This document shows, one piece after another, positions 15,323-23,502 of a stretch of DNA of 56,468 bases. Each line of letters opens with the position of its first letter. Positions within the stretch are counted from its first letter, which is position 1. Position numbers and translations under genes: made by a program. A model generated the notes under the pieces. It had not been told where the DNA came from, ran no database searches, and was given only the letters and a program-made list of their open reading frames with translations. Origin of the DNA: Amycolatopsis tucumanensis (GTDB taxonomy: Bacteria > Actinomycetota > Actinomycetes > Mycobacteriales > Pseudonocardiaceae). The DNA lies in the NCBI RefSeq assembly GCF_021654135.1, contig NZ_JAKGSD010000040.1, forward strand, positions 22,014 through 78,481, in the 5' to 3' direction.

Positions 15323-16179
15323 GCCCGCGCTCCTTCGTCCAGCTGCCCGCGGCAGATGTCCCACTCGTGCTCGTCGATGCGCATGAAATGCGCCTTCTCC
15401 CTGGTCTCCAGCAGCGGCACGCCCCGGCCGATGCGGGTGTCGCACAGCAGCACCGACGGCTGCCCGTCCGGCCGCGCCTGCTCGGCGATCTCGTCGAACG
15501 CGGCGAGCAGGGCGGGGATGTCGTTGCCGTCCACGCGGCGGACGAACCAGCCCGCGGCCGCCCACTTGTCCACGACCGGCTCGGTGCGCAGCACACCGGC
15601 GGTGGGGCCGTCGGCCTGCAGCGCGTTGATGTCGACCATCGCGGTGAGCAGCCCGAGCCGGTGGTGCGCGGCGCCCATCGCGGCTTCCCACGTGGAGCCC
15701 TCGTCGAGCTCGCCGTCGGAGAGGAAGTTGAACACCCGCGACGACGAGCCCCGCAACCGCAGCCCGAGCGCCATGCCGACGGCGACGGTCAGCCCGTGAC
15801 CGAGCGAGCCGCCGGAGATCTCCATGCCCGGGGTGTAGGTCGCCATGCCCGACATGGGCAGGCGCGAGTCGTCCGAGCCGTAGGTCTCCAGCTCCTCGAC
15901 CGGCACCACCCCGGCCTCGGCCAGCGCCGCGTACAGCCCGATGGCGTAGTGCCCGGTGGAGAGCAGGAACCGGTCCCGCTCCGGCCACTCCGGGTCTTGA
16001 GGCCGCAGCCGCAGCTGGTCGGTGTAGACGGTGGCGAGCAGGTCGGCGGCGCCGAGCGCCTGCCCGACGTAGCCCTGGCCCTGGGCCTCGCCCATGTTCA
16101 GGATGTGGTGCCGCATGCGGTGGGCCGCCGCGGCGACGCGGTCGGCACGGGTCGCCGACGGCGCGATCGATGCAGTCAT
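15319..16179 (-). CDS. Transketolase, N-terminal (thiamine diphosphate) subunit
   Basis: A 286-residue protein with the thiamine-diphosphate domain: ILNMGEAQGQGYVGQALGAADLL, RDRFLLSTGHYAIGLYAALAEAG, GGSLGHGLTVAVGMAL and the ThDP motif FLSDGELDEGSTWEAAM ending in VDINALQADGP. The usual GDGE reads SDGE here. Together with the downstream subunit it makes a whole transketolase. The Met ending at 16179 is taken as start; a longer frame to 16215 is possible. It lies 51 bp behind the GntR gene. Split transketolases of this size recur in catabolic operons for tetrose, apiose-type and sulfosugars, not in the housekeeping pentose pathway. Confidence 0.92.
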   Translation of the reverse strand: MTASIAPSATRADRVAAAAHRMRHHILNMGEAQGQGYVGQALGAADLLATVYTDQLRLRPQDPEWPERDRFLLSTGHYAIGLYAALAEAGVVPVEELETYGSDDSRLPMSGMATYTPGMEISGGSLGHGLTVAVGMALGLRLRGSSSRVFNFLSDGELDEGSTWEAAMGAAHHRLGLLTAMVDINALQADGPTAGVLRTEPVVDKWAAAGWFVRRVDGNDIPALLAAFDEIAEQARPDGQPSVLLCDTRIGRGVPLLETREKAHFMRIDEHEWDICRGQLDEGARA

Positions 16180-16230
16180 GGATTGCGTCGCTTTCGTGAT
16201 CCGGGCGGAAAACACGCCCGGGGGGAAGAG

Positions 16231-16914
16231 TCAGTTCTCGCCGGTGATCTCGATGCGCGGGCGGGTGCGCACCGTGCCGAACAGCAGGGCCTGCGCGGTG
16301 GCGACCATGTGCTCGGAGATCACGCTCTGCGTCTTGACCGGGTCACCGGACTCGATCGCCGTGACGATCTCCAGGTGGCGGCCCGGGCTCATGTTGGACA
16401 GGGCGCGTTCCAGGCCGCGGTACATGATGCACATGCGGATCGGGCCTTCGAGGAGCTTCCACGAGCGCACCAGCGCGTCATTGTCGGTCAGCTCGACCAG
16501 CAGCTCGTGGAAGGCCAGGTCGGCCTCGATCTGGGCCTCCAGCGACACCCGGGTGGCGCGCGCCATCCGGTCCACCGCGGCCCGCAGGCGGCGGCAGTGC
16601 TCCTCGCGGTAGTAGCTCGACGCCAGCGTCTCGCCGGCCAGCGCCTCCAGCGCCGCCCGGACGGTGAAGGTGTTGATGATGTCCTTCTCGCTGATCAGCC
16701 GGACCGTGACGCGGCCGCGCTCGCCGTATTCGACGAGCCCCTCCTGCTGGAGCTGGCGGAACGCCTCGCGCAGGGTGCCGCGGCTGATGCCGAGCTGCTC
16801 GGAGACCTGCACCTCGCCGAGGTGGCTGCCCGGCGGGAACTCGCCGGTCGTGATGGCCTGGCGCAGCGTGTCGACAGCCATCTGCCGCAGGTTGCGGTTC
16901 GGCTCCTTCACCAC
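16231..16914 (-). CDS. GntR-family (FadR/FCD) transcriptional regulator
   Basis: A 227-residue regulator with an N-terminal winged helix (VDTLRQAITTGEFPPGSHL, SEQLGISRGTLREAFRQLQQEGLV) and a C-terminal all-helical FCD ligand domain (VRAALEALAGETLASSY, EADLAFHELLVELTDNDALV with a metal-binding-like His, MSPGRHLEIVTAIESGD). GTG ending at 16914 follows GGGGAGGGCGCGC; the frame is open to 17190 only as antisense-like sequence. It sits inside the sugar operon, 23 bp after rpiB, and is the obvious candidate to bind the TGTTAACA-like sites at 20706-20829 and respond to a pathway intermediate. Confidence 0.9.
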   Translation of the reverse strand: MVKEPNRNLRQMAVDTLRQAITTGEFPPGSHLGEVQVSEQLGISRGTLREAFRQLQQEGLVEYGERGRVTVRLISEKDIINTFTVRAALEALAGETLASSYYREEHCRRLRAAVDRMARATRVSLEAQIEADLAFHELLVELTDNDALVRSWKLLEGPIRMCIMYRGLERALSNMSPGRHLEIVTAIESGDPVKTQSVISEHMVATAQALLFGTVRTRPRIEITGEN

Positions 16915-16937
16915 GCGCGCCCTCCCCGGGCTGGTCG

Positions 16938-17402
16938 TCAGCACCGCTCGTACTCGCTGATCAACGATACCTTCGCCGCGCTGGCGGACCGCGCGTCGAA
17001 GGTGTATCCCAGCCACTCTGCCACGAGCCGCCGTGCCAGCTCCAGCCCGACCACCCGCTGCCCGAGCGCAAGCACCTGGCAGTTGTTGGACAGGATCGAG
17101 CGTTCGACGGAGAACGAGTCGTGCGCGGTGGTGGCCCGCACGCCGGGCACCTTGTTCGCCGACAGCGCCATCCCGATGCCGGTGCCGCACACCAGCACCG
17201 CCCGGTCGGCCCTGCCGTCGCGGATCGCCTCGCCCGCGGCGAGCCCGATCTCCGGGTAGGGCCGGTGCACGTCGTCCGCGCCGCGGTGCACGCCCAGGTC
17301 GATCACCTCCGCCACCCGCGGGTCGGCCCGCAGGTCGGCGGCGAGTTGTTCCTTGTAGTCCAGGCCGGCGTCGTCGCAGCCGACCACGATGCGGTAGTTC
17401 AT
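16938..17402 (-). CDS. RpiB/LacAB-family sugar-phosphate isomerase
   Basis: A 154-residue aldose-ketose isomerase of the ribose-5-phosphate isomerase B type. VVGCDDAGLDYKEQL matches the phosphate/substrate loop, VLVCGTGIGMALSANKVPGV carries the catalytic Cys, AHDSFSVERSILSNNCQVLALG the His and Asn residues. The ATG (ending 17402) overlaps the TGA of the kinase gene as ATGA. In tetritol catabolism of mycobacteria RpiB homologues convert D-erythrulose-4-phosphate to D-erythrose-4-phosphate; the same step here would feed the split transketolase. That assignment is inference from neighbours. Confidence 0.9.
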   Translation of the reverse strand: MNYRIVVGCDDAGLDYKEQLAADLRADPRVAEVIDLGVHRGADDVHRPYPEIGLAAGEAIRDGRADRAVLVCGTGIGMALSANKVPGVRATTAHDSFSVERSILSNNCQVLALGQRVVGLELARRLVAEWLGYTFDARSASAAKVSLISEYERC

Positions 17403-19072
17403 CGCGTCCCTTCTCGCAGGTACTCGGAGACGGTGCGGGCGATCAGGGCCAGCGACACGGCTCCCGGGTCCGGGGTGCCGACGCTGCGCTCGGCGAGCGG
17501 GCGGGCCCGTCCCCTGCGCGGCACCAGATCGGCGGTGGCGCGGGCAGCGTCTTCGGCGGCGGCCGCGGCCTGCGCCCAGGTGCCCGAGGCGAGCCGCTCG
17601 CGGAACGGCACCAGCGCGTCGACCAGGGTCTTGTCGCCGGGCTCGGCGCCGCCGAGGGACATCACGCGCTCGGTGAACGCGTCCACGGCGGCGACCGCGT
17701 CGATCGTGCCGTCGCCGATGACCTCGCCCGCCGCACGCAGCCCGGCGCCCCACAGGACCCCGGACGTGCCGCCGGCGCGGGCAGCCCACTCGTCACCGGC
17801 GGCGGCGAGCACGTCGCCCGCCCCCGCGCCCTGGTGCCAGGCGGCTTCCGCGGCGGTGACGGCGGCGTCGATGCCGCGGACCATGCCACGGCCGTGGTCG
17901 CCGTCACCGGCCACCGCGTCGATCGCGCCCAGCTCGGATTCGGCTTCCCGCAACGCTTTCCGCACCGCGCGCAGCCCGTCGAGCACCGCCCCGGCCAGTT
18001 CCCGGGACTCCGCGGAGGCCTCGGCGAACCGCGGGCCGTCGTCGGTCACCTCCGCGACGGCCTCCTCGCCGGAGTCCGCGGCGATGGCGCCTCGGCGGAA
18101 CGCGGGCGTCCACGCGGGCGCGGTCCACAGCCGTTCCAGCTCGTCGTCCAGCCAGGTCACGGTCAGCGACACCCCGGCCATGTCGAGGCTGGTCACGAGC
18201 TCGCCGACCTCCGGCAGCACCAGCGTGTGGCCGGATTCGCGCAGCAGGCGGCTCACGTCGGCCCACAGCACGAACAGCTCCTCGTGCTTGACCGAGCCGA
18301 GCCCGTTGAGCAGCACCGCGATCCGCTCCCCCGCCCCGGCCGGTTTCTCCGCGAGGACGCGCCGCACGAAATCCGCGGCGAGTTCCCGCGCGGCAGGCCG
18401 CGGCACGTCGCGCAGGCCGGGTTCGCCGTGGATGCCGAGCCCGAGGCCCATGTGCCCGTCCGGCACGGTGAACAGCGGGGCGTCCGCGCCGGGGAACGTA
18501 CAGCCGGCGAAGGCGGCGCCGATCGTGCGGGTCGCGTCGTTGGCCTTGCGGCCGACGCGCACGACCTCGTCCAGGTCCATGCCCTCCTCGGCGGCCGCGC
18601 CCATCACCTTGACGACGGTGAAGTCCCCGGCGATGCCGCGGCGCTCGGCGGGCAGCTCCGCGCTGGCGATGTCGTCGGTGACCACGACGTTCTCCGCCCG
18701 GATCCCCTGCGCCCGCAGGCGTTCGGTGGCCAGGCCGAAGTTCATCACGTCGCCGGCGTAGTTGCCGTAGGTGAAGACGACGCCCGCGCCGGAGTGCGCC
18801 GCCCGCGCCACCGACACTGCGTCCTGCGCGGACGGCGAGGTGAACAGGTTGCCGCTCACCGCGCCGTCGGCCAGGCCGGGACCGATGACGCCGTAGAAGG
18901 CCGGGTAGTGGCCGGACCCGCCGCCGGGCAGCACGGCCACCTTGGGCCGCGACGGCCGGTTGCGGCGGACGGCCCCGCCGGGCACGCGCCGCACGGTGTC
19001 CGCGTGCAGCTCGCAGAACCCGGCGAGCGCGTCCTCGGCGAAGGTCGCCGGATCGTTGCTGAGGTAGGTCAT
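17399..19072 (-). CDS. Fused DhaK-DhaL ATP-dependent ketose kinase (dihydroxyacetone/erythrulose kinase)
   Basis: A 557-residue single-chain kinase. The N-terminal DhaK domain (about 1-330) has VAVLPGGGSGHYPAFYG, VVFTYGNYAGDVMNFG and the substrate-binding histidine His215 in GLGIHGEPGL, which in family members forms a hemiaminal with a short ketose. The C-terminal DhaL domain (about 355-557) has AVAGDGDHGRGMVRGID (Mg-ATP aspartates), AGGTSGVLWG and PGDKTLVDAL. This ATP-dependent fusion phosphorylates dihydroxyacetone, glyceraldehyde or erythrulose. ATG ends at 19072, 14 bp after the SDR stop; it overlaps rpiB by four bases. In this context erythrulose, or dihydroxyacetone released by the transketolase, are the leading substrates. 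Confidence 0.92.
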   Translation of the reverse strand: MTYLSNDPATFAEDALAGFCELHADTVRRVPGGAVRRNRPSRPKVAVLPGGGSGHYPAFYGVIGPGLADGAVSGNLFTSPSAQDAVSVARAAHSGAGVVFTYGNYAGDVMNFGLATERLRAQGIRAENVVVTDDIASAELPAERRGIAGDFTVVKVMGAAAEEGMDLDEVVRVGRKANDATRTIGAAFAGCTFPGADAPLFTVPDGHMGLGLGIHGEPGLRDVPRPAARELAADFVRRVLAEKPAGAGERIAVLLNGLGSVKHEELFVLWADVSRLLRESGHTLVLPEVGELVTSLDMAGVSLTVTWLDDELERLWTAPAWTPAFRRGAIAADSGEEAVAEVTDDGPRFAEASAESRELAGAVLDGLRAVRKALREAESELGAIDAVAGDGDHGRGMVRGIDAAVTAAEAAWHQGAGAGDVLAAAGDEWAARAGGTSGVLWGAGLRAAGEVIGDGTIDAVAAVDAFTERVMSLGGAEPGDKTLVDALVPFRERLASGTWAQAAAAAEDAARATADLVPRRGRARPLAERSVGTPDPGAVSLALIARTVSEYLREGTR

Positions 19073-19086
19073 CGCGCTTCCCGTCC

Positions 19087-19860
19087 TCAGTGGAGGAACG
19101 AGCCACCGTTGATGTCGATGGTCGTGCCCTGCAGGTAACCGGCGTCCTCGCTGGTGAGCCACGCGATCACGCCGGCCACGTCGGCCACGGTGGCCTGGCG
19201 GCCGATGGGGATGCTCTTGACGATCGCGGTCTCGAGCTCCTCGGTGGTGCCGACGCGGATGTCGGTGTCCACCGCGCCCGGCGCGACCGCGTTGACGGTG
19301 ACCCCCGCGTCGCCCAGTTCGCGGGCCAGCGCCTTGGTGAAGCCGAGGATCGCGGCCTTCGCCGAGCTGTACGGCGTGCGGCCGAACACGCCGCCGCCCT
19401 GCTGCGCCGACACCGAGGACATGTTCACGATCCGGCCCCAGCCCGCCTCGATCAGGTCCGGCAGGAACGCCTTGGTGACCAGGTAGGTGCCGGTCGCGTT
19501 GACCGCCATCACCTTGTTCCACAGTTCGAGCGTGGTCTCCAGGAACGGCACCGGCGAGGTGATGCCGGCGATGTTGACGACCGCGCCGACGGTAGGCAGC
19601 CGCCCGGCGTCGACCTCGGCGCGCACGGCCCGGTAGGCGGCGAGCACGGACGGCTCGTCGGCCACGTCGACGCCGTGCGCGAACACCGGCGCGCCGGTCC
19701 CGGCGGCGATCTCGTCGGCGGCCTCTTTGGCGGCGGGCTCGTTCAGGTCGAGCACGGCCACGGCCCAGCCGTCCCGGGCGAGGCGGGCGGCGGTGGCCTT
19801 GCCGATCCCGCGGGGCGCGCCTGCCCCGGTGATCACGGCGGTGCGCTGCGTGTCAGGCAT
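19087..19860 (-). CDS. SDR-family polyol/sugar dehydrogenase
   Basis: A 257-residue classical short-chain dehydrogenase: TAVITGAGAPRGIGKATAAR (cofactor loop), AVLDLNE with an acidic residue suggesting NAD(H), VVNIAGITSP, NMSSVSAQQ (catalytic Ser), YSSAKAAILGFTKALAREL (Tyr-x-x-x-Lys) and a C-terminal TTIDINGGSFLH. The Met ending at 19860 is chosen because AAGGAGAGACC precedes it. Second gene of the sugar operon, 23 bp behind the TIM-barrel gene and 14 bp before the ketose kinase, so it likely oxidises a polyol to the ketose that is then phosphorylated. Confidence 0.9.
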   Translation of the reverse strand: MPDTQRTAVITGAGAPRGIGKATAARLARDGWAVAVLDLNEPAAKEAADEIAAGTGAPVFAHGVDVADEPSVLAAYRAVRAEVDAGRLPTVGAVVNIAGITSPVPFLETTLELWNKVMAVNATGTYLVTKAFLPDLIEAGWGRIVNMSSVSAQQGGGVFGRTPYSSAKAAILGFTKALARELGDAGVTVNAVAPGAVDTDIRVGTTEELETAIVKSIPIGRQATVADVAGVIAWLTSEDAGYLQGTTIDINGGSFLH

Positions 19861-19883
19861 TTCGGTCTCTCCTTGCATGGGGT

Positions 19884-20696
19884 TCACAGGCCGGCGATGT
19901 AGGCCGCGGCCTTGACCGCGGCCGCCGGCCGTTCGTCGTCGGTGACGTCCCGGGTCTCCAGTTCCAGGGAGCTGGCGCCCTGGTAGCCGGTGGCACGCAA
20001 CGCGGCGAAGGTGGCCGCGAAGTCGACCACCCCGTTGCCGATGCTGTGGTTGATGTGGCCCGGGGTGGCGTCGCGCAGGTGCACGTGGGCGATGCGCCCG
20101 GCGAACCGCTCGGCGTAGGCGGCGGGGTCGCCGCCGGAGGCGACGATGTGGCTGGTGTCGAGCACCAGGCCCACCGACGGGTCGAGCCGGTCGGCCAGCT
20201 CGGCGGCCAGATCGGTGTTCCAGCACAGGCGGTGGTAGTGCGGGGCCTCGACCCACAGGGCGACGCCGAGCCGCGCGGCGGCCTCGGCGGCCCGGTGCAG
20301 CTGCGCCGCGACCAGGTCGAGGTCCGCGTCCAGGGTCGCGACCGGGTCGTGGGACTGGGCACCGCAGGGCAGGACCAGTGCGTCGGCCCCGCAGGCCGCG
20401 GTGAGGTCGAGCAGGCGGCGCAGGTGGGCCGCCCGCTCGTCCTCGTCGTGCGGGCGGTTCAGGTCACCGATGTCGCCGTTGACCGAACGGACCCGCAGAC
20501 CGGAGGCCGCCACCTCAGCGGCGACGGCGCGCACCGCGTCGTCGGTCAGGTCGTACGGCACGTGGTCGCACACCCCCGGCAGCGCGCCGAGGTCGATCTC
20601 GCCGAAGCCGCACTCCGCGATGACCGCCAGCGCCGCCGGCAGTGGCAGGTGCCGGAAGCTGATCGTCGAACAGCCCGGCCATCCGGTTCGTTTCAT
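19884..20696 (-). CDS. Xylose-isomerase-like TIM-barrel sugar isomerase/epimerase
   Basis: A 270-residue AP-endonuclease-2/sugar-isomerase-like TIM barrel. The metal-site pattern is visible: VALWVEAPHYHRL (Glu), VGLVLDTSHIVASGGDP (Asp-x-x-His), IAHVHLRDATPGHINHSIGNG (His, Asp) and SSLELETRDV (Glu). Family members isomerise or epimerise free ketoses, for example erythrulose, apiose, tagatose or inosose derivatives. Start is the Met of MKRTGWPGCSTISFRHL ending at 20696; the longer frame to 20732 would run over an operator. First gene of the operon, divergent from the MHS transporter at 20883. Confidence 0.88.
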   Translation of the reverse strand: MKRTGWPGCSTISFRHLPLPAALAVIAECGFGEIDLGALPGVCDHVPYDLTDDAVRAVAAEVAASGLRVRSVNGDIGDLNRPHDEDERAAHLRRLLDLTAACGADALVLPCGAQSHDPVATLDADLDLVAAQLHRAAEAAARLGVALWVEAPHYHRLCWNTDLAAELADRLDPSVGLVLDTSHIVASGGDPAAYAERFAGRIAHVHLRDATPGHINHSIGNGVVDFAATFAALRATGYQGASSLELETRDVTDDERPAAAVKAAAYIAGL

Positions 20697-20705
20697 GGTC
20701 GGCAA

Positions 20706-20829
20706 TGTTAACAGAGCTGTGTCAACAGACAAGATCTCCGCGGATTTTGCCTATGACAGCGAGGTATAGCGGGAAACACGGTGTTGACATCACCGGGAGA
20801 GCGACGCACGATGTCCTGCATTGTTAACA
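20706..20829. promoter_or_regulatory. Four TGTYRACA operator candidates and divergent promoter
   Basis: The 186-bp gap between the sugar operon and the MHS transporter contains TGTTAACA at 20706-20713 and 20822-20829, both within GCA(A/T)TGTTAACAG, and one-mismatch copies TGTCAACA (20720-20727) and TGTTGACA (20782-20789). The last overlaps a consensus-like -35 TTGACA (20784-20789) with CACGAT 17 bp further. Two sites flank each start. The in-operon FCD-GntR protein is the likely binder; this is inferred from symmetry and placement. Confidence 0.6.
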
Positions 20830-20882
20830 GGAGGGCACGGCGACATAGGGTCGTGGTGGCCCTGACAGGAAGGCAATCGACA

Positions 20883-22226
20883 ATGCGCAGCGAAGCGCTC
20901 ACCATGCGCGGTCCGGTGCACGGCACGCCCGATGCGCGCCGCGTCGCGTGGGGCTCCACCGCGGGGGCCGTGATCGAGAGCTACGACTTCATCGGCTTCG
21001 GCACCGCCGCGGCGCTCTACTTCGGACACGCGTTCTTCCCCAGCGCCTCACCCGTCATCGGCACGCTGTCCGCGTTCGCCACGCTCGGTGTCGGGTTCGT
21101 CGCGCGGCCGATCGGCGGCATCATCGGCGGCCACCTCGGCGACAAGATCGGCCGCAAGCCGGTGCTGGTCGCGTCCCTGATCGTGATGGGACTGGCGACG
21201 TTCGCGATCGGGCTGCTGCCGACGTACGAGACGGCCGGCGTGCTGGCCCCGGCGCTGTTGGTGACCGTGCGGATCATCCAGGGTGTCGCCTACGGCGCCG
21301 AGTGGGGCGGCGCGATCCTGATGACCTACGAGCACGCGCCGTGGCGCCGCAAGGGCGCGTTCACCGGCATCGTGCAAGCGGGGTTCCCGATCGGGCTGCT
21401 GCTGGCGAACCTGGTGTTCCTGGTGTCGGTGAACCTGTCCGGCGACTGGGCGTGGCGGGTGCCGTTCCTGGCCAGCCTGATCCTGGTGATCGTCGGCCTG
21501 ATCGTGCGCGCGAAGGTGCCCGAGTCGCCGGTGTTCGAGGACGTGCGCGACAGCGGCGACATCGTGAAGGCGCCGATCGTGCAGGTGCTGCGCGAGGACT
21601 GGCGCAACGTGCTGCGCGGCATCGGGCTGCGGATCGCCGAGACCGCGGGGTACGCCGTGGCCATCACGTACATGATCTCGTACCTGAAGTCCGAGGAGCT
21701 GGCGACCAGCGGCGAGACGATCATGGCGCTGTGCATCGCGTCGGCGGTCGGCATCGGCGCGACGATCGCGTGGGGCGGGCTGACCGACCGCATCGGACGG
21801 CGTCCCGTCTACCTGTGGGTGACACTGTTCGGCGCGCTGTGGGCGATCCCGATGTTCCTGCTGGTGAACACGGCGTCGCTGATCGCGATCGCGGTCACGG
21901 TGATCGTGTCGTACGCGGTGTGCCAGAACGCGCTGGCCGGCGCGCAGGGCGCGTGGTTCCCGGAGCTGTTCCAGGCCAAGACCCGCTCCTCGGGGGCGTC
22001 GCTGGCATACCAGATCTCGGCGATGATCTCGGGTGTCACGCCGTTCGTGACGACGCTGCTGTTCCTGTGGCTGGGCTGGCTCGGGCCGGCGCTGCTGTTC
22101 CTCGCCTACTCCGCGCTGGGCCTGGTGTCGGCGCTGCTGACGCGTGAGACGTGGGGCCGGGCCGAGCGCGAAGCCGCCGACCGCGCGACCGCGGAAACGC
22201 CGGCCGAACCGGTGCGGCTGTCCTGA
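20883..22226 (+). CDS. MHS-family MFS transporter for the sugar operon
   Basis: A 447-residue 12-helix transporter with AWGSTAGAVIESYDFIGFGT, GGHLGDKIGRKPVLV (loop 2-3 motif), GVAYGAEWGGAILMTYEHAP, TDRIGRRPVYLW and a cytoplasmic C-terminus. ATG 20883 follows GACAGGAAGGCAATCGACA; ATG 20904 is an alternative. It is divergent from the seven-gene carbohydrate operon and shares its operators, so it probably imports that pathway's substrate. MHS proteins usually carry acids or zwitterions, so an acidic sugar (for example a tetronate or similar) should be considered as well as a neutral polyol. Confidence 0.88.
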   Translation: MRSEALTMRGPVHGTPDARRVAWGSTAGAVIESYDFIGFGTAAALYFGHAFFPSASPVIGTLSAFATLGVGFVARPIGGIIGGHLGDKIGRKPVLVASLIVMGLATFAIGLLPTYETAGVLAPALLVTVRIIQGVAYGAEWGGAILMTYEHAPWRRKGAFTGIVQAGFPIGLLLANLVFLVSVNLSGDWAWRVPFLASLILVIVGLIVRAKVPESPVFEDVRDSGDIVKAPIVQVLREDWRNVLRGIGLRIAETAGYAVAITYMISYLKSEELATSGETIMALCIASAVGIGATIAWGGLTDRIGRRPVYLWVTLFGALWAIPMFLLVNTASLIAIAVTVIVSYAVCQNALAGAQGAWFPELFQAKTRSSGASLAYQISAMISGVTPFVTTLLFLWLGWLGPALLFLAYSALGLVSALLTRETWGRAEREAADRATAETPAEPVRLS

Positions 22227-22286
22227 CCTCCCGCGCCGGGGTCCGCGATGATGGGAGCCCGGACCCCGGCACCCGAGGAGGCTTCG

Positions 22287-22478
22287 ATGCCGTTGATCCA
22301 GGTCAGCCTGCGCGAAGGCCGCGACCCGCAGCGGATCCGCGCGCTGATCACCGCCCTGACCGAGGCCACGGTGGCGGCACTGGACGCGCCGAAGGAGTCG
22401 GTGCGCGTGATCGTCACCGAGGTGCCCGGCAGCCACTGGGCCGCGGGCGACGTCACCCTCGACGAGAAGGACGCTTGA
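22287..22478 (+). CDS. 4-oxalocrotonate tautomerase-family small enzyme
   Basis: A 63-residue tautomerase-superfamily protein. MPLIQVSLREGRDPQRIRAL carries the N-terminal catalytic proline exposed after Met removal, and the C-terminal half (VRVIVTEVPGSHWAAGD) matches 4-OT trimers/hexamers. The Met at 22287 is fixed by CGAGGAGGCTTCG and by the need for Pro at position 2. It follows the MHS transporter by 60 bp on the same strand and might be co-transcribed. The family catalyses keto-enol tautomerisation or dehalogenation; substrate unknown. Confidence 0.88.
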   Translation: MPLIQVSLREGRDPQRIRALITALTEATVAALDAPKESVRVIVTEVPGSHWAAGDVTLDEKDA

Positions 22479-22529
22479 CTCCCGCCGCCGGTGATCGATA
22501 ATCACGGGCGGCGGTGAGGGGGTGGGCCG

Positions 22530-22841
22530 GTGGTTCCGGTCGGTGCGGTCCGGTGGTCCGGCGCGGGCTGCCTGGTGGGGCCGCTGCTCCTGCTGGGCCT
22601 GATCGCGGGCGCGGTGGTCCAGAACCTGTTCGACGGGCACTCGCTCGTCACCGACATCGGCTGGGTGGCGGGTTTCGTCCTCAGCGCGGTGCTGATCCGG
22701 GTGATCGGCCGCCGGCTGAACCGCCACGGCAACGTCCACACCCTGTACGACTCGCCGATGCAGAGCTACATGTGGCTGGCGGTGGCGTGCGCCGTGCTCA
22801 CGCTCGGGATCATCCTGCTGTTCCGCCTGCTGCCGGACTAG
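22530..22841 (+). CDS. Small integral membrane protein, unknown function
   Basis: A 103-residue protein with three hydrophobic segments: CLVGPLLLLGLIAGAVVQNL, the stretch around DIGWVAGFVLSAVLIRVIG, and MWLAVACAVLTLGIILLFRL. A short basic loop RRLNRHGNVHTLYDSP lies between segments two and three. GTG 22530 is used (GTGAGGGGGTGGGCCG precedes); GTG 22522 is out of frame. Its stop touches the stop of the convergent TetR gene with no gap. I do not recognise the family. Confidence 0.65.
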   Translation: MVPVGAVRWSGAGCLVGPLLLLGLIAGAVVQNLFDGHSLVTDIGWVAGFVLSAVLIRVIGRRLNRHGNVHTLYDSPMQSYMWLAVACAVLTLGIILLFRLLPD

Positions 22842-23450
22842 TCACAGCCCCGCGAACAAGCGCTCCGCCGCGGCTTGCCACTCCGCCACCAGGTCCGTGC
22901 CGTCCGGGTCGCGGAGCCACTGGATCTGCAGCCCGTCCATCGTCGCCATCACCTGGCGCGCCAGCGACGCCGGGTCGGGCACGCGGCCGGACACCATGGC
23001 CGTGAACTCCGCCAGCACCCGCTCCTGCCGCGCCGCGAAGTAGGCCGCCGCGGGGTGGCCCGGCGCCAGCGATTCCGCCTGCAGCACCGAAAACAGCCGC
23101 ACGATCTCCGGTTGCGTGGCGTTGCGCCGCACCAGCGCCTCGCACGCCTCGGCCAGTGAGATGTCCCGCGGCCAGCCCGTCGCGTCCGCGCCCAGCCCCA
23201 GCTGCTCCGCGAGCGACCGGAAGTCCTCGGCGTCCCGGTGGTCGAGCACGGCCAGCAGCAGCCCGTCCTTGGATCCGACGTGGTGCAGCAGCCCGGGCAC
23301 GGTCAGCCCGCACGCGTCGGCGACGTCCTGCATGGACAGCGCCCAGAACCCGCCCTCCCCGATCAGGCGCGTCGCCACGTCGAGGATCTGCCGCCGCCGC
23401 TGCGCCGCGGGCAGCCGCGTCCGGTCCCGCTTCGTGTTGACCGCCTCCAC
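22842..23450 (-). CDS. TetR-family regulator of the GH3 glycosidase
   Basis: A 202-residue TetR protein. The N-terminal helix-turn-helix reads RRRQILDVATRLIGEGGFWA then VADACGLTVPGLLHHVGSKD; the remaining 150 residues form the ligand/dimer domain (HRDAEDFRSLAEQLGLG, ARQVMATMDGLQIQWLRDP). It is divergent from the GH3 gene at 23503, and the 52-bp gap holds a dyad of TetR type, so it most likely represses both genes until a sugar or glycoside ligand binds. Confidence 0.88.
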   Translation of the reverse strand: MEAVNTKRDRTRLPAAQRRRQILDVATRLIGEGGFWALSMQDVADACGLTVPGLLHHVGSKDGLLLAVLDHRDAEDFRSLAEQLGLGADATGWPRDISLAEACEALVRRNATQPEIVRLFSVLQAESLAPGHPAAAYFAARQERVLAEFTAMVSGRVPDPASLARQVMATMDGLQIQWLRDPDGTDLVAEWQAAAERLFAGL

Positions 23451-23465
23451 GCGCCCATCCTAGGC

Positions 23466-23492
23466 TACCGAGTACTTAGTAGGTACTAGGTA
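23466..23492. promoter_or_regulatory. TetR-type operator between TetR and GH3 genes
   Basis: TACCGAGTAC (23466-23475) and GTACTAGGTA (23483-23492) are 10-bp inverted arms with one mismatch and a 7-bp spacer TTAGTAG. The element fills most of the 52-bp divergent gap, overlapping both promoters, and is AT-rich relative to its surroundings. Confidence 0.65.
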
Positions 23493-23502
23493 AGGACGCT
23501 CC

